DNA from: Muraenolepis orangiensis
Taxonomy: Eukaryota; Chordata; Actinopteri; Gadiformes; Muraenolepididae
NCBI GenBank assembly: GCA_027704905.1
Contig: JANIIK010000598.1
Location: 102,001 to 166,000 of the forward strand
Reading direction: 5' to 3'
DNA: 64,000 nt
Notes under the pieces: generated by a model
What the model saw: the letters and a program-made list of their open reading frames with translations, nothing else
What the model was told of the DNA's origin: nothing
The model's database searches: none
Program-made: the position numbers and the translations under genes
Shown here: in pieces, positions 43,601 to 54,279 of the stretch
Layout: every line of letters begins with the position of its first letter
Numbering within the stretch: the first letter of the stretch is position 1

Positions 43601-45424
43601 TCGGTAGTACCCGGAAAACCCAAGGAAGGACCTCAGCTGTTGAAGATTTGTGGGCCTCGGCCAGGTCTCTAGGGCCTCTATCTTTCCGGGATCTGTCTCA
43701 ACTCCATGTTGGGAGACTATGTGACCCAAGTATTTTACAGATGTTTGGAAAAACTTGCATTTCTCCGGAGACAGCTTCAGCCCGTACTCCTTTAATTGTC
43801 GAAGGACGTGTGTTAGTCGAGATTCGTGTTCCTCCAGGGTTTCAGAGAAGACAATGATGTCGTCAATGAACACCAGTGCTTCTTTCCTGTTGAGGTCCCC
43901 TATACACTTCTCCATTAGCCTTTGGAACGAACTAGGTGCGTTCGTGATCCCTTGTGGCATTCTGTTGAACTCCCAGAACCCGAGGGGGCACACAAAGGCG
44001 GTTTTCTGCTTATCAGCCTCTTCCATCTCGATCTGGTAATAGCCTGACTTCAGATCAAGAACAGAGAACCACTTTGACCCAGTCAGCACAGAGAAAACTC
44101 CTTCCAGGTTGGGCAGAGCGTAGGCATCCTTTATGGTCTGAGAATTAAGTTTCCTGAAGTCAATGCACAGGCGCACTGAGTTGTTCTTCTTCCGGACCAC
44201 AACGATAGGGGATGCGAAAGGAGACTCTGACTCACGAATGATGCCTGCTGCCAGCAGCTCCTGAAGGTGCTTCCGCACTGCGTCCACATCCTGAGGATGG
44301 ATAGGCCTGGCTCTATGTTTGAAGGGGGTCTCATCACAGAGTTTGATATGATGCTTCACGTCATCAGTGTGGCCGTAGTCAAGATCATTTTGGGCGAACA
44401 CCTCTGGCATAGAGTTCAACAGCTCTGTTATTCTGTCTTTCCACTTTAATGGCACAGGGGAGTTATCAAAGTCAAATTCCATCTTGGGCCTGACTAGCTC
44501 TGTCACTTGGTCAGTAGATTTCCTCAGATTAGCAGAGGGCTCCTTCCCCACCACTCTTTGGATAGAGTGTATCTCAGCTAGCACGGTCCTTGGGGGAATC
44601 ACTATGTCACTCTGTGTTTCATTCCTGATCAGGACAGGCAAGTGGCAGGGGCGCTTATCTGGCAAGGTGTGCAAGCTGCTAGCTACCAGCAACCCACTGG
44701 GCAGGGACGACTCGGATGGTGGCTCTATAATGACCCATTTTTCTGTGTGGCTTCCAGTCACATGGATTAGTCCCTCCAGGACCACCGTGCTGCCAGCTGG
44801 TACAACTTCGGGTGTGTTTCCCTTCACCTTCACTCTTCCCAGGTTGCCATTGCATGCCTGTTCCTGTCGTATCTTAAGGGTCTTGAGGACGGCACGGTAT
44901 CCATAGAATGATGCCTGAGGACTGCCCGCATTTTCCTGTGTATAGCTAGAGTAAAGGGTATCTAGAGAGTTGGTACCAATAAGGATTTGGGGCGTGTTAG
45001 TCATATCTGGGACCACTAAGGCTAATGTGGGCACTTCAGTTTCAATTCCCAGAAACTCTTTTGGGAATGTTAAATTCAGCTCTACATACCCAAGGTATGG
45101 CACTGCCTGTCCATTTGCTCCCTCCACTTCCAACAAGTCGTTCAATGATTTCATTGGGCGAGTTGACAAGTGACTCTTATAGAGTGACAGGGGAATGGTG
45201 GTGACCTGGGATCCGGTGTCTAAGAGACAGTTGATTTCTTTTCCTCCTATTTTGATCAGAGCTGTGCACTTCATGCCTACCAATCCTCTAGGTAGCTTGA
45301 TGGAAGATAATTTACTTTGAGCACTTTTGCTGATCACTGGTTCAGTTCTTTTAGGGCGCATCTCTTTTCTCTTGGTCCCTGTTTGCCCTCCAACAGAAAC
45401 CGTCAGCAGTTTAACTGGTCCCAT
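40667..45424 (-). CDS. Gypsy-D Pol polyprotein
   Basis: 1585 codons without interruption. Domains (approximate residues): retropepsin with LLDTGSQVTTIP at 67; reverse transcriptase with SPIVVVRKKNNSVRLCIDFR and catalytic FIDDIIVF near 519; RNase H with LHTDASTTGLGAALYQ near 686; integrase zinc-binding HDDLGHLGAERT...CERC near 983; integrase core D-D-E (CMDFLS near 1048, SDQGPDF near 1110, ERFNR near 1141); a C-terminal integrase domain near 1260; and an acidic, proline-rich tail of some 200 residues. It overlaps gag by 22 nt in the -1 frame. An ATG exists at 45424, but a slippery site and stem-loop suggest Gag-Pol fusion. The last six codons and the stop lie in the 3' LTR. Confidence 0.95.
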   Translation of the reverse strand: MGPVKLLTVSVGGQTGTKRKEMRPKRTEPVISKSAQSKLSSIKLPRGLVGMKCTALIKIGGKEINCLLDTGSQVTTIPLSLYKSHLSTRPMKSLNDLLEVEGANGQAVPYLGYVELNLTFPKEFLGIETEVPTLALVVPDMTNTPQILIGTNSLDTLYSSYTQENAGSPQASFYGYRAVLKTLKIRQEQACNGNLGRVKVKGNTPEVVPAGSTVVLEGLIHVTGSHTEKWVIIEPPSESSLPSGLLVASSLHTLPDKRPCHLPVLIRNETQSDIVIPPRTVLAEIHSIQRVVGKEPSANLRKSTDQVTELVRPKMEFDFDNSPVPLKWKDRITELLNSMPEVFAQNDLDYGHTDDVKHHIKLCDETPFKHRARPIHPQDVDAVRKHLQELLAAGIIRESESPFASPIVVVRKKNNSVRLCIDFRKLNSQTIKDAYALPNLEGVFSVLTGSKWFSVLDLKSGYYQIEMEEADKQKTAFVCPLGFWEFNRMPQGITNAPSSFQRLMEKCIGDLNRKEALVFIDDIIVFSETLEEHESRLTHVLRQLKEYGLKLSPEKCKFFQTSVKYLGHIVSQHGVETDPGKIEALETWPRPTNLQQLRSFLGFSGYYRRFVQDYAKITKPLNDLTAGYPPLRKSSKKKKEPDKQYFNPGGSFGDRWTPPCQQAFETLIEKLTSAPVLGFADPKRPYILHTDASTTGLGAALYQEQDGKKRAIAFASRGLTKSEAKYPAHKLEFLALKWAVTAKFSDYLYGTDFTAVTDSNPLTYILTSAKLDAMSYRWLSSLSTYSFKLQYRAGRQNQDADGLSRRPHGDLMDDPVSQKERDRIKQFTLHHLMDMEHTDVLPEVVTAICEKHQVYQPNASLGPPYSPVALVESLALHTDALPSGFQRENEHGLPVIPHLSEEDLMERQRADPDLRAVIEQLQTGEKPPPTQRRELPDIGLWLREWNRLEIRNGVLYRRRQDQGDLVYQLALPADLRATVLRSLHDDLGHLGAERTLDLARSRFYWPRMSVDVEEKIKRCERCVRRKTQQERAAPLVNITTSRPLELVCMDFLSIEPDRTNTRDVLVITDHFTKYAVAVPTPNQKAQTVAKCLWDNFLVHYGFPERLHSDQGPDFESHTIKELCRIAGIQKTRTTPYHPRGNPVERFNRTLLQMLGTLENKNKTHWKDFVKPLVHAYNCTRNDVTGFSPYELMFGRQPRLPIDLAFGLPVNKPQKSHSQYVHDLRSRLEESYKIATRNAAKTADRNKRRFDKRVVDSTLEAGDRVLVRNVRIRGKHKLADKWESGVHVVVRHASDLPVYTVRPDSKDGPLRTLHRDLLLPCGFLPVVEPEGPAPKRGIRRPQTRQNPGIEDDEEPEDMRDPSDSEEGCVYYYPYGGTVEVDTRTLSDMEPVQRERNQPMQEARPAMVVPGKLHPLPRDPGKESLPELEVEGETPPETETAREKPADPEPEGGTSSSGLAAKRRCSFERLCEVPEDAPSEMAEGLPVPSDMSNSDEGPQEQQPEATEVGTIRDEIEQDIPRIQPTRHRTPPDRLHYTQLGNPFVSLVQSLFQGISSAFIDILQDPRYQCRCNGTYTPLRGECVTPGY
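45374..45415 (-). promoter_or_regulatory. -1 ribosomal frameshift signal, gypsy-D gag/pol
   Basis: On the minus strand the slippery heptamer G TTA AAC (45415-45409) is in the gag frame, three bases before the gag stop codon. After a 7-nt spacer, GGTTTCTGTT (45401-45392) can pair with AACAGGGACC (45383-45374) as a 10-bp stem with two G-U pairs and an 8-nt loop. Slipping back one base leads exactly into the pol frame. Confidence 0.75.
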
Positions 45425-47205
45425 TTAATCTGCCTCTCTTTACACTGGTGCCTCTTTTCTTCAACCAGAGCAGGGTTCGGTTCATCTTCACAGTTTGGGG
45501 CAATGTGCCCATCTTCTCCGCAATGGAAACAGTACCAAGGACGGGGCCTGGAAGAAGCAGGGGCCCCACGATATGACTGCTCGGTTGCCTCATGGTCGGT
45601 TTTGATCGCCACACCTTTTGATCGTGGATTCCTCCTTATCTGATCGTCTTGCACTCGAAATGCAGTCATCTGAGCTTGGAGCTCGACGACTTGTCTCTTT
45701 AGTGCAGTAACCTCAGCTGATTCTGGCGGTTTCTTCTTGGTCGTTGGTTTAGCTGGTGCCTGCATGGCAACGACTTGAGCTTGAAGCTCAGAAACCTGTT
45801 CTCTCAGGGTATCAGTTTCAGTGGTGGTGGCCTCTGAGTCTTCCCAGGTGTGAGCAGCTTGACTGTGCACGACCGTTCTAGTCTTGGGAGCAGTGGAAAC
45901 TTGCCTGTCTAGGCCAAGATGTCTTCTCATGCGATCTTCCTTCGCCGCGTGTCTATCCTCTTCTGTTCTGATAAGAAACACCAGCTCGGCGAACGAAGGC
46001 GGCTGTGCTTTCTTCTGTTCCAATTGAAGGTCTCTGATCAGCTCACGATTCCAACAGCCTCTGCAGAATTGCTTCAAGAGACATCGACCTCTTTCCTCCT
46101 CCACAATACCACCTCGTCTGATAGCTGTGCTCAGGGTGATTTGTAGTCTATTCAGGTAACTTGAGGGTCTTTCACCAGTGTTTTGAAAGGTGCCCATTAA
46201 CTTGGCAACCAAGTCGTCTCCATCTTCCACTGACCCATAGACCGAGTCCAGGAGCTCAAGATATTCTGAAGGTGAGGCTCTGGGACCAACCTGTTTGATG
46301 ACATCGGTGGCAGGGGGCAGTAGACTGTCGGCGATTTTCTGTGTTCTATGCAGGTCAGAGATGGATGGGTCCGTCATCAGGAGTTCAACACTCGCACGCC
46401 AGGTGTCATAATCGGGTTCATTATTAGGACGAGGACTTCTCCCAGAGAAGACTCGAAGACGAACAGAGATCTCTTGGTGAGACCTGGCAGCCTCAGTCTT
46501 CACGATGTGTTCAACTATTATCTTTTGCACACTAGGAGGGTTAACCGTCGTCATGGAGAGAACTGGTTGGATCATCGCGGAAACATGACCACTCCCTGCT
46601 CCTGCTAGGGTTTGGTGTGTTGCAGTTCGCTCGAGTCCCTTGGCTGGGCTTTTAGGTGTGTCATACTCGGGGTTCCACTCAGGGGAAGCATGCGGGGAAC
46701 CCACGGTGGTGGTTGCTTCAGCAGCTTCACTCCCTAGGTTCTGGGGCTCCGTCTCTAAGTTTGGCAGCTCTTGGGCTGGGGGATTAATCCCTCCCGCTGG
46801 GACCATCTTTGTCAACTCCTCCTGAAGTACTTCTTGGAAAGACCTCCCACTTGTTCTTGCTATATCTTGCAATGTGTCAAGGTATCCATTGGTGGCGCTA
46901 CTACTAGCATCATGTGTGTAGACACTATCTAAAGCACGCACATTAAAGGTGACATTGGCGTCACGGAGACTCTTGTAGCCTAGGGGCAGTAAGGGTCTTA
47001 ATGTCTGCATAGCGATGCCATCGCTCTTAAACTCAACTATGACGTGATGGTGAAATTCTGAGTTATGGTCATCGATCAGCAAAAGGCGATTTATAGGGCC
47101 ATGGGATACTAATGTTTCCTCAAGCTCTTTGGGGTTAATCAGCGGAGTGCCATCAACAATGACAGAGTTAGGGATATCTACATGTTCAGCCTTCACTATA
47201 TCCAT
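45403..47205 (-). CDS. Gypsy-D Gag, PNMA-like
   Basis: 600 codons from the ATG at 47205. Residues 1-100 form a domain of the RRM-like kind found at the start of PNMA proteins. The capsid region (about 250-450) carries LRVFSG, a tryptophan motif (YDTWRASVE) and YGSVEDGDDLVAKLMGTFQ, all close in pattern to the vertebrate PNMA capsid. Then come heptad-rich segments (VSELQAQVVAMQ, VTALKRQVVELQAQM) and a CCHC zinc knuckle near 555 (CFHCGEDGHIAPNC). PNMA genes are domesticated from Ty3/gypsy gag; this element looks like a living relative. It assembles the particle and packages RNA. Confidence 0.85.
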   Translation of the reverse strand: MDIVKAEHVDIPNSVIVDGTPLINPKELEETLVSHGPINRLLLIDDHNSEFHHHVIVEFKSDGIAMQTLRPLLPLGYKSLRDANVTFNVRALDSVYTHDASSSATNGYLDTLQDIARTSGRSFQEVLQEELTKMVPAGGINPPAQELPNLETEPQNLGSEAAEATTTVGSPHASPEWNPEYDTPKSPAKGLERTATHQTLAGAGSGHVSAMIQPVLSMTTVNPPSVQKIIVEHIVKTEAARSHQEISVRLRVFSGRSPRPNNEPDYDTWRASVELLMTDPSISDLHRTQKIADSLLPPATDVIKQVGPRASPSEYLELLDSVYGSVEDGDDLVAKLMGTFQNTGERPSSYLNRLQITLSTAIRRGGIVEEERGRCLLKQFCRGCWNRELIRDLQLEQKKAQPPSFAELVFLIRTEEDRHAAKEDRMRRHLGLDRQVSTAPKTRTVVHSQAAHTWEDSEATTTETDTLREQVSELQAQVVAMQAPAKPTTKKKPPESAEVTALKRQVVELQAQMTAFRVQDDQIRRNPRSKGVAIKTDHEATEQSYRGAPASSRPRPWYCFHCGEDGHIAPNCEDEPNPALVEEKRHQCKERQIKWDQLNC

Positions 47206-47303
47206 TTTAAGGCTTTTAGATTACTATCATCGATTGTCTTTTCCTGTGGTGTGATCACTCTTGTACAAACACAGTCTCTCTCCTGGCTGGCTCGCCAACT
47301 TTA

Positions 47304-48794
47304 TGTAACACTAGCTTAGTAACTAGACAAGGTATCTATATATGGTTTTGGGCCAGATCAGAAGAAACCAAGTTCGCCTCGGAAGAGAGATGGTCTGCAC
47401 AAGAATGAAGCACTGACAACAGATCTATGTTTTGAAGGTAAGGAAATGTGTTTCTCTTTCCAGTTCTTCCTTACCTTCTTTGGTTTATTTTCTTTCCACA
47501 AGTCAGGATAATACACTGTACAATGAATTAAACAAAATGAATGAATATGTACAAAACACCCTGGGTCTGATGCCCAAACCTTCCCTGGTTCCACTACTTT
47601 AGTTACTATTTTAATTATATCTACTCACTGTTTTAATTATTATCTATATACTATTTTAATTATTATCTATATACTATTTTAATTATTATCTATATGCTAT
47701 TTCAATATTATAACTTAAACTAACTGGATTAGCTAATTCTAGGAACCAGGACTCTTAATATTTGAAAGAAGACCCTTATATCCAAACCATCTCAAATCAA
47801 AAGCTCTGTTAACACAAAAGCAATAAAACAAACAAAATGGTTTCCCTGAGCAGTGTACTTAACAAAGAACCTGAATCCTATTACAACTTAGTTATCTCTA
47901 TCCATTTACACACAACGACTTCACTCATTCCATGAATGGTGGTCAAACTCTGTCCATGTGTTCAGGGAACTTGGTGTCCGTGGCCCTTTAAATCAGTTCA
48001 GTGATACGAATCCATCCTGGGAAACGTGTCGTTGAGTGCGCTTATCCTACCGCTCTGTAGAAGGCGCGCTTTAACTCTGTCCTTGTTCACTTCACAGGTC
48101 GTTCTCGTGGGAGGCTCGCCAGCCTGTCCGCCGCCGATGCAGTCCAAAGGAACCAGCAGACGAACAGACGAATCCAGGATCCAAATCAGTCCAACACAAA
48201 ACCCAGCCTTGCAATACAAAACCATACGTGCATATCAACGTCTCATTCAATAAAGTGCATTTACAACCTGTACCTGGGTTCAACTCTTTTCATTATGTCA
48301 TGCATCACATGGCTGTATAGCGGCCCCTCGTGCTTTTGAGGAACAATGTTGCGACATTCCAACTATCGTTATACCGCACATTACACTCAATTATCATGTT
48401 ACCACAACTTTCTAATAGTCACATTTCTCTTGTTTGAGACTCACCAAGGATTTCTCTGATGCTAACTAGCAACCGTCTCGACGAGTGTGTGCTGAATCCC
48501 TTCGCACACTTCTCACAATATCCACAAAGGTTCTTCTTTCTAATTCAATTCAGGATATCATACCAGTATTCTCTCTTCTATCAGTAATCTGAGGATAGTT
48601 ATCATATACCAACGGGACGATGTCTTAAACATCCACACCTCATGTCATTCCTGACTCGACCAAGGAAAATCTGGTATTGACCGGAGTTCACGGTAAACGT
48701 AGGAGGCGGGCCTAACGCTCTGATTGGTCAAATCTCATTTCAATGTTAGAGATAAGTTTTGGAGTCATTGGAGCTCTAGTAACCAGGGGTTACA
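47304..48794 (-). repeat. Gypsy-D 5' LTR
   Basis: 1491 bp, nearly identical to the 3' LTR. Just inside it the minus strand reads TTGGCGAGCCAGCCAGG near 47299, a plausible tRNA primer site offset by a few bases; tRNA not assigned. Confidence 0.95.
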
Positions 48795-48829
48795 CAACCG
48801 TGTCCCATCTCTGGTCCTCCAGCAACCTA

Positions 48830-51126
48830 GGAAGCTTGAGAAACAAAGACAAAACTGTTTCAATAAAACAGATTATTGAAGCCCTTGAAAGTGCATCAGC
48901 AATTATATTATCAACCCCTCGGATGTGCTTAATGTGCAACGGGTATGGTTAAGTATAAGACCCCAGCGCATTATCCTCTGGTTTGAGTTCCTCATCCTGT
49001 CTATGAACACAAGTGGATTGTAATCCGTGTAGACGGTAATAGGACTGAGAGCGGAACCTTGAACCTTCTCAACTGTGGAATAGACAATCTGGTGTCGGTT
49101 GAATTTCTTTGCAAACCGGATGTTCAACACCATCTGATCCCAGCTGAAGAAGGACAGCACCTGCCGCAAAGTCACTAGCATCAACAGGAAAGGTTCTTCA
49201 AACCTTGGGGCAGCCAAGACAGGAGCATTTGAAAGCAGCGCTTTGGCAGCATCAAAATCCTGTTGGGTGGCCCCACTCCACTGGTACATTACCTTAGCAC
49301 TCAGGAGGTTAGTAAGTGGGGTGACAACAGCAGCAAAATGTTGACAGAAGCCTCGATTGTAGTACCATTCCTAGGACACGCCACAACTCACAGCAAATTG
49401 ATGGTACAGTAAAGTTAACAAGAGCCTCTACTTTTGCTTCCACAGGGCGCACCTGTCCATGCCCAATCGCCTTTCCTAAATAGGTGATGGTGGCCTTGCC
49501 AAACTCTCACTTGGCAACTGAGGTTAGCACTAGAGAGACACTGGAAAGGCTTGCTGATCTGTTTAAGATGTCTGCTAGGTGGAACTAAACATGACCACAT
49601 CATCCAAGTAAGCATCCAACCCAGAAAGGACATGACTAATGAGGCGCTGAAAGGTGGCAGGTGCATTCCAAACCCCAAAAGGCATAACCTTATATCGTAG
49701 GACAAACGTGACAAACACAGACAGCTCCTTAGCACGCTAGGTCAAAGGCACCTGCCAATAACCCTTTAACAGGTCAAACTTGCTAACAAAGTTAGCGGAT
49801 CCAACGGCATCAACGCAATCATCCACACGAGGGAAACAATGTGGTTTCTTGACAGCAGTAAGTTTCCAGTAATCTGTACAGAAATGGTAAATACCATCTG
49901 GCTTACCAACTAACAGACAGGGAAAGCTCCAAGCACTAAAGGTGGGTTCAGCTAGATCATGCTCCAACAGGTACTCTACCTCTTGTCCCAATATAGCCAT
50001 TTTAGTGGGATTCACCCGATAGGCATGCTGTTTAATGGCCTAGGCCGGTCCTACATCAATGTCATGCTCATTGTTGGTGGTACGGCCTGGCACATCTGGG
50101 AGAAGACATGGGAAAGCGTCAACTACATCCACAACAACTCCAAGTTTTGCAATCGTCCTTCTGTAATTCCACGAGATGGTTCCTATAGCAGACAACGCTG
50201 CCACTAACCAGTACTATGGCTGCTTGCGGGCTCCTCCCGAAAACAAGAACACAGGTGATGAGGAATCCGGTTTATTGCAAGAGTTTGAATAATAGTGTGT
50301 GGTGGTGGCTGTTTTAACCTGTGGGCCTTGATTAACAACGACCCACAAGTGTGCTGCCTCACCAGCCAATCAGTCAGGCTTGGTGAGGCTGCACACACAC
50401 ACACTCCACATACCCCCAACGCCAAATTAAGGCTGGAAAATCCCCAGTCTATCCAAAAATATACCTGAACCGGACTCTACATGGTTTACAAGTTAAAAAT
50501 AAAAAATAAAAACCCAACCCCCTTGTCCGTACACCACCCCAGGGTGACCTGCCAACCCCTCCTCTCCCTCCTGAGTCTTGGAGACTGTAGGCCAGGGCTG
50601 CGGTCTTAACTGGTGGTGGTTTCCTCTGGACTGGCCGTTGCTGGGTTGTCTGGATGGGCTGGGAGACTGGACAGCTAGGCCACGGTGGGAGGGCCCACAT
50701 CCAGCCCCCGGTTAGGCTACCCTCCACCAGGGCAACGAGGCATCTTCCCCCCCTTGATTAACAACGACCCACAGGTATGCAGCCTCCTGCTCCTCACTGG
50801 CAAGTTCAACACAGTATGATCTCAACAGTGCTTTGAAGGTTTGATGAAACCTTTCAAGAGCCCCCTAACTATGTGGATGGTAAGCAATGGGCGCAATGCC
50901 TTAGCAAACAGCTTGGATATAATATTTGTCCCTTGGTCTGATTGAGTAACCCTGTGGGATCCCAAAAGTAGACATAAAATAACTCATAGCCTTCCGGATA
51001 GAGCGAGCCGTAATGGACCTGAGAGGGTCTACCTACATCAAACAACCGCACCCAGGTATGTACTCTCTAGTACTGAAAACAGAACCAACCTTGGTGAGCT
51101 TGTGCGTCACAGGCAAACATCCCAAG
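48830..51126 (-). pseudogene. Gypsy-B remnant, unit 3
   Basis: RNase H end (VDNIIADALSRA near 48890-48935), RNase H entry 48903-49289, broken polymerase 49415-49735, and polymerase N-terminus 49737-50015 (LEHDLAEPTFSAWSFPCLLV; FDLLKGYWQVPL). Then the duplicated 390-bp stretch and an integrase piece to about 51030. A deletion then joins directly to GTCTACCTACATCAAAC, removing the Gag start and the twin hairpins. Confidence 0.75.
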
Positions 51127-51290
51127 TTAGATTAGATTAGATTCAAATTTGATTGTCAGTGTACAGCACAAGTACAGTTCAGCGAAATTATTAGTAATTT
51201 GGCCTCTTACCAGAGTGCAAATGTTGCAGTAAAGTGCATTGAATAGTATGGTATGTAAAAAAAAATGTACTAAAAAATTACTACTAAAAA
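51127..51290 (-). mobile_element. LINE-Y tail, unit 3
   Basis: Single tail, with one extra TTAGA repeat at its end compared with unit 2. Confidence 0.7.
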
Positions 51291-51320
51291 CCGGTATAAA
51301 ATAACTTATAGAGTAGGTAT

Positions 51321-54274
51321 TGTTGTGTTTAATCAGACTATGGACTACGACTTTTAGGTTGACCGTTTATTGTACACACTGCCATGGCGTCAACAACAAC
51401 AACAACTGTGTCCGGTTCACACACCCAAAACTCCCGGTCACACCGGATGTAATGCATACATAACATTTACCCCCCCCACAAGGAACCCAATTAACTTTTA
51501 ACTTTAACTCTAGATGAACTGGGTAGACTGCCAGTCACCAGCATAGCCATGTGGATTATTCTGCCATGCAACAGACTATGCTCTGAACATTTGAACACTA
51601 GCTCACAATATAGTCCTCCAAGTATCTTGGTCTGACCCGGACACGGGCCGGACGAGGTTCAGGACGAACCACTGGCTCAGCCGGCTCAGGTGGGAACCCG
51701 GCTGGACCCTGCAACTGCTCATCAGGGAAAGCAAAGTCCCCATCCTCCCCGGGCCCAGGGTCCACGATGGGGGGCGGTGCCACCTTCCGAAGCCGGCTTG
51801 CGTGCCACCGTGATCCGTCGGCCAGACGAAAGGTGGCTGGCCCCAGTTGAGCGGTGACCTTCATCGGCACCGTCCAGAAGGATAACAGCTTGTGGTCCCG
51901 GTTAGGACGGTGAATCCTGACCCAGTCCCCCACTGTGAAGGGAGGCGCTCTCACCCTCCGTCTCTTGTCGAAACGCTGCTTCATGCGACGCTGAGCCTCT
52001 GCGACCCTGGCACTCTGGCAGGGTGCTGCTGCTGGCGTGACGGCTGCCGGGCCCGTAGCCGATCCAAAGGGAGCTGCAGCTCACGGCCCATCATCAAGAG
52101 GGCTGGGGAGCTGCCGGTAGTTGAGTGCGGCGTCGCCCTGTAGTGAAGCAGGGTGCGGAGCAGCGCGGCGTCGCCCTGTAGTGAAGCAGGGTGCGGAGCA
52201 GCGGGGCTGAAAACAGAAGACCATCTGCCAGGTGTGCTCTGACCCCGTTCTTTAGGGTTTGGTTGAACCTTTCAACCCCCCCCATTTGCTTGCGGGTGGT
52301 AGAAAGCTGTACGGATGTGTGACAAACTGTGGGCCATTATCTGTCGTGATGGCGTTAGGACTGCCCCACCGAGGCAAGAAAGTCTGTGACCACCCAAGCC
52401 GTTACAGACTCCGTGGCGACCACCTCTGGCCATTTCGAATGGAGGTTGTAGGCCACTAGGAGTAAGCGTTGGTGGTGCGGGACGCCATGGAGCTCCCCAC
52501 AGATGTCCAGATGTCCAGCCGTGCACTCCTTCACCATTGTCTCTATATCTCGATCTATGCCCGGCCACCACACCAAATCGCTGCAGCGCAGCTACGATAC
52601 CCAGGTGGCCCTCGTGTGCCATAGCCAAAACGTGTGCCCTGAGGTCGATGGGGACGAATGTGCGGAGGCCCCGGGCCACGCAGACACCGTTCCAGCAGGT
52701 CAGCTCGTCCTTGACCCGATGAAAAGACGCCAGCTCCTCTAGGACCTTCGCAGGCCATTCCTCCCGAATGTAAGTGCGGAGCCGGGAGAGCATGGGGTCC
52801 TTCTCCGACGCGAGCCGAAGGTGCTCCAGGGAAACCACGGTCTGGAGCGGGGCGTGGAGCATGAGTATGAGCTCTAACTCTGTTGTGTCCGGGCCCCCGC
52901 CGGGCGCTGTGGCGGTGGTGGCGCTGGAGAGCAGGTCAGTCACCACATTCTCCCTGCCGGGAGTAAACAGTGTGGTGAAGTCATACGGCTGGAGTCTCTC
53001 TGACCAGCGGTAGATCCTCAGCGGTTTGTGCCCCGACCCCGATGTAGCAAGCAGGGCCGTGAGAGCCTGATGAGTCATGATCAGTACACAACGTAAAATG
53101 TCGCCCGTACACGTACATGTGCCACCGCTCGCACTCTCAGACGCAGGCCATCGCCTCCCGCTCCCCCACCGAGTATTTCTGTTCGGCCGAGTTGAGGGAC
53201 CGAGAGGCGAACGCCACCGGGCGATCCGTGCCCCCTTGGATCTGGACAGCACCGCCCCTATTGCCGCATTGGACGCGTCACAGGTCACGAACGTGGGGCT
53301 CGCCAGGTCAAAGAATGCGAGCACCGGTGTTGAGGTGAGCTGCGTCTTGAGCTGGCAAATAGTGGCAGAGCAGGCCGGGGTCCACTCCTAGACCGCGTCC
53401 TGTTTCAGGAGCTCGCGTTGTGGGGAGGTGGTCGAAGAGTACTGGGGAAGGAAACGCAGGTAGTAGGCCGTCATCCCAAGAAACAAAGAGATCTGAGCTG
53501 GGCAGGACGGCTCAGGCAGGCGCAGTACCGCCTCTATGTTAGAGTGTAGCATGCTGCGGTTTTTTGAAAACAGCTGGGGGCCGAGCTGAGGCCGAAGGGC
53601 ATGCGGGTATAGTGAAACACTCCGACATGCGTCACGAAAGCTGTAAGGCTGCGGCTGTCAGGGTGCAGCGGAAGGTCTAGTTTTGTGAACAGGGAAGAGC
53701 CGTAGAATTGTGCGGCTAGCTCCTCCACTGTGGGCAGCGGATACCTGTCCGGTATCACGGCCTTGTTCACCGGCCTGAGATCGATGCATGGCCCCCTGAC
53801 TTTTTCTTCACCACCACCAGGATTGAAATCCATGCCCGACGTTGCCGAAAAACGATCCGCCGGAGCATAACATTTTGTGGAGCAGCAAAGTGTCCAGTGA
53901 GCAGTGTAACACAGTCACTATATTTCTGAGCGAGTTCCGAAAAATCCGCTGTCCCTCGCTGCCCAGCGTGTGTATCAGCAGGGCTTTCTTCCGTTCGTCG
54001 TTAGGATCAGCTAGCCCCACGGCTACTATGAAAGTTTCGAAGGACTCAAGCCAGCGAACCCACGGGATCGGCGGTTCGCCCGGCAGTGAGAGGAGCGGGG
54101 AGAGAGAATCCATAATCCTCGTCGCCAATGTTGTGTTTAATCAGACTATGGACTACGGCTTTTAGGTTGACCGTTTATTGTACACACTGCCATGGCGTCA
54201 ACAACAACAACAACTGTGTCCGGTTCACACACCCCAAAACTCCCGGTCACACCAGATGTAATGCATACATAACA
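51321..54274 (-). mobile_element. Gypsy-A copy 3
   Basis: LTRs 51321-51465 and 54129-54274, GGTAT at 51316-51320 and 54275-54279. Shares the 21-bp polymerase deletion with copy 1 (near 53668). Private changes: a 38-bp tandem duplication at 52127-52202 and a deletion of integrase sequence near 52510-52595. Confidence 0.9.
51598..54113 (-). pseudogene. Gypsy-A gag-pol remnant, copy 3
   Basis: Start ATG at 54113 (MDSLSPLLSLPGEP). Gag piece, polymerase entry (CIDLRPVNKAVIPDRYPLP), MPFGLSSAPSCFQ without catalytic YxDD, RNase H (FVTCDASNAAIGAVLSR; a 6-bp insertion near 53070 disrupts the CTDHQAL motif), integrase zinc-binding region largely deleted, and a C-terminal frame 51598-51984. Frameshifts and stops near 52500, 53390 and 53530. 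Confidence 0.85.
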
Positions 54275-54279
54275 GGTAT

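Larger units (their letters stand above)
39195..48794 (-). mobile_element. Gypsy-D, intact Ty3/gypsy element with PNMA-like Gag
   Basis: A 9600-bp element with two 1491-bp LTRs (TGTAACAC to GGTTACA) flanked by CAAC at 39191-39194 and 48795-48798. It sits exactly at the joint between units 2 and 3, where the other joints read GCAACTGTGTCCC. I count three LTR differences (near 39679, 39959, 40186), so it inserted very recently. Gag and Pol are uninterrupted and linked by a frameshift signal. No envelope frame is seen. Confidence 0.95.
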
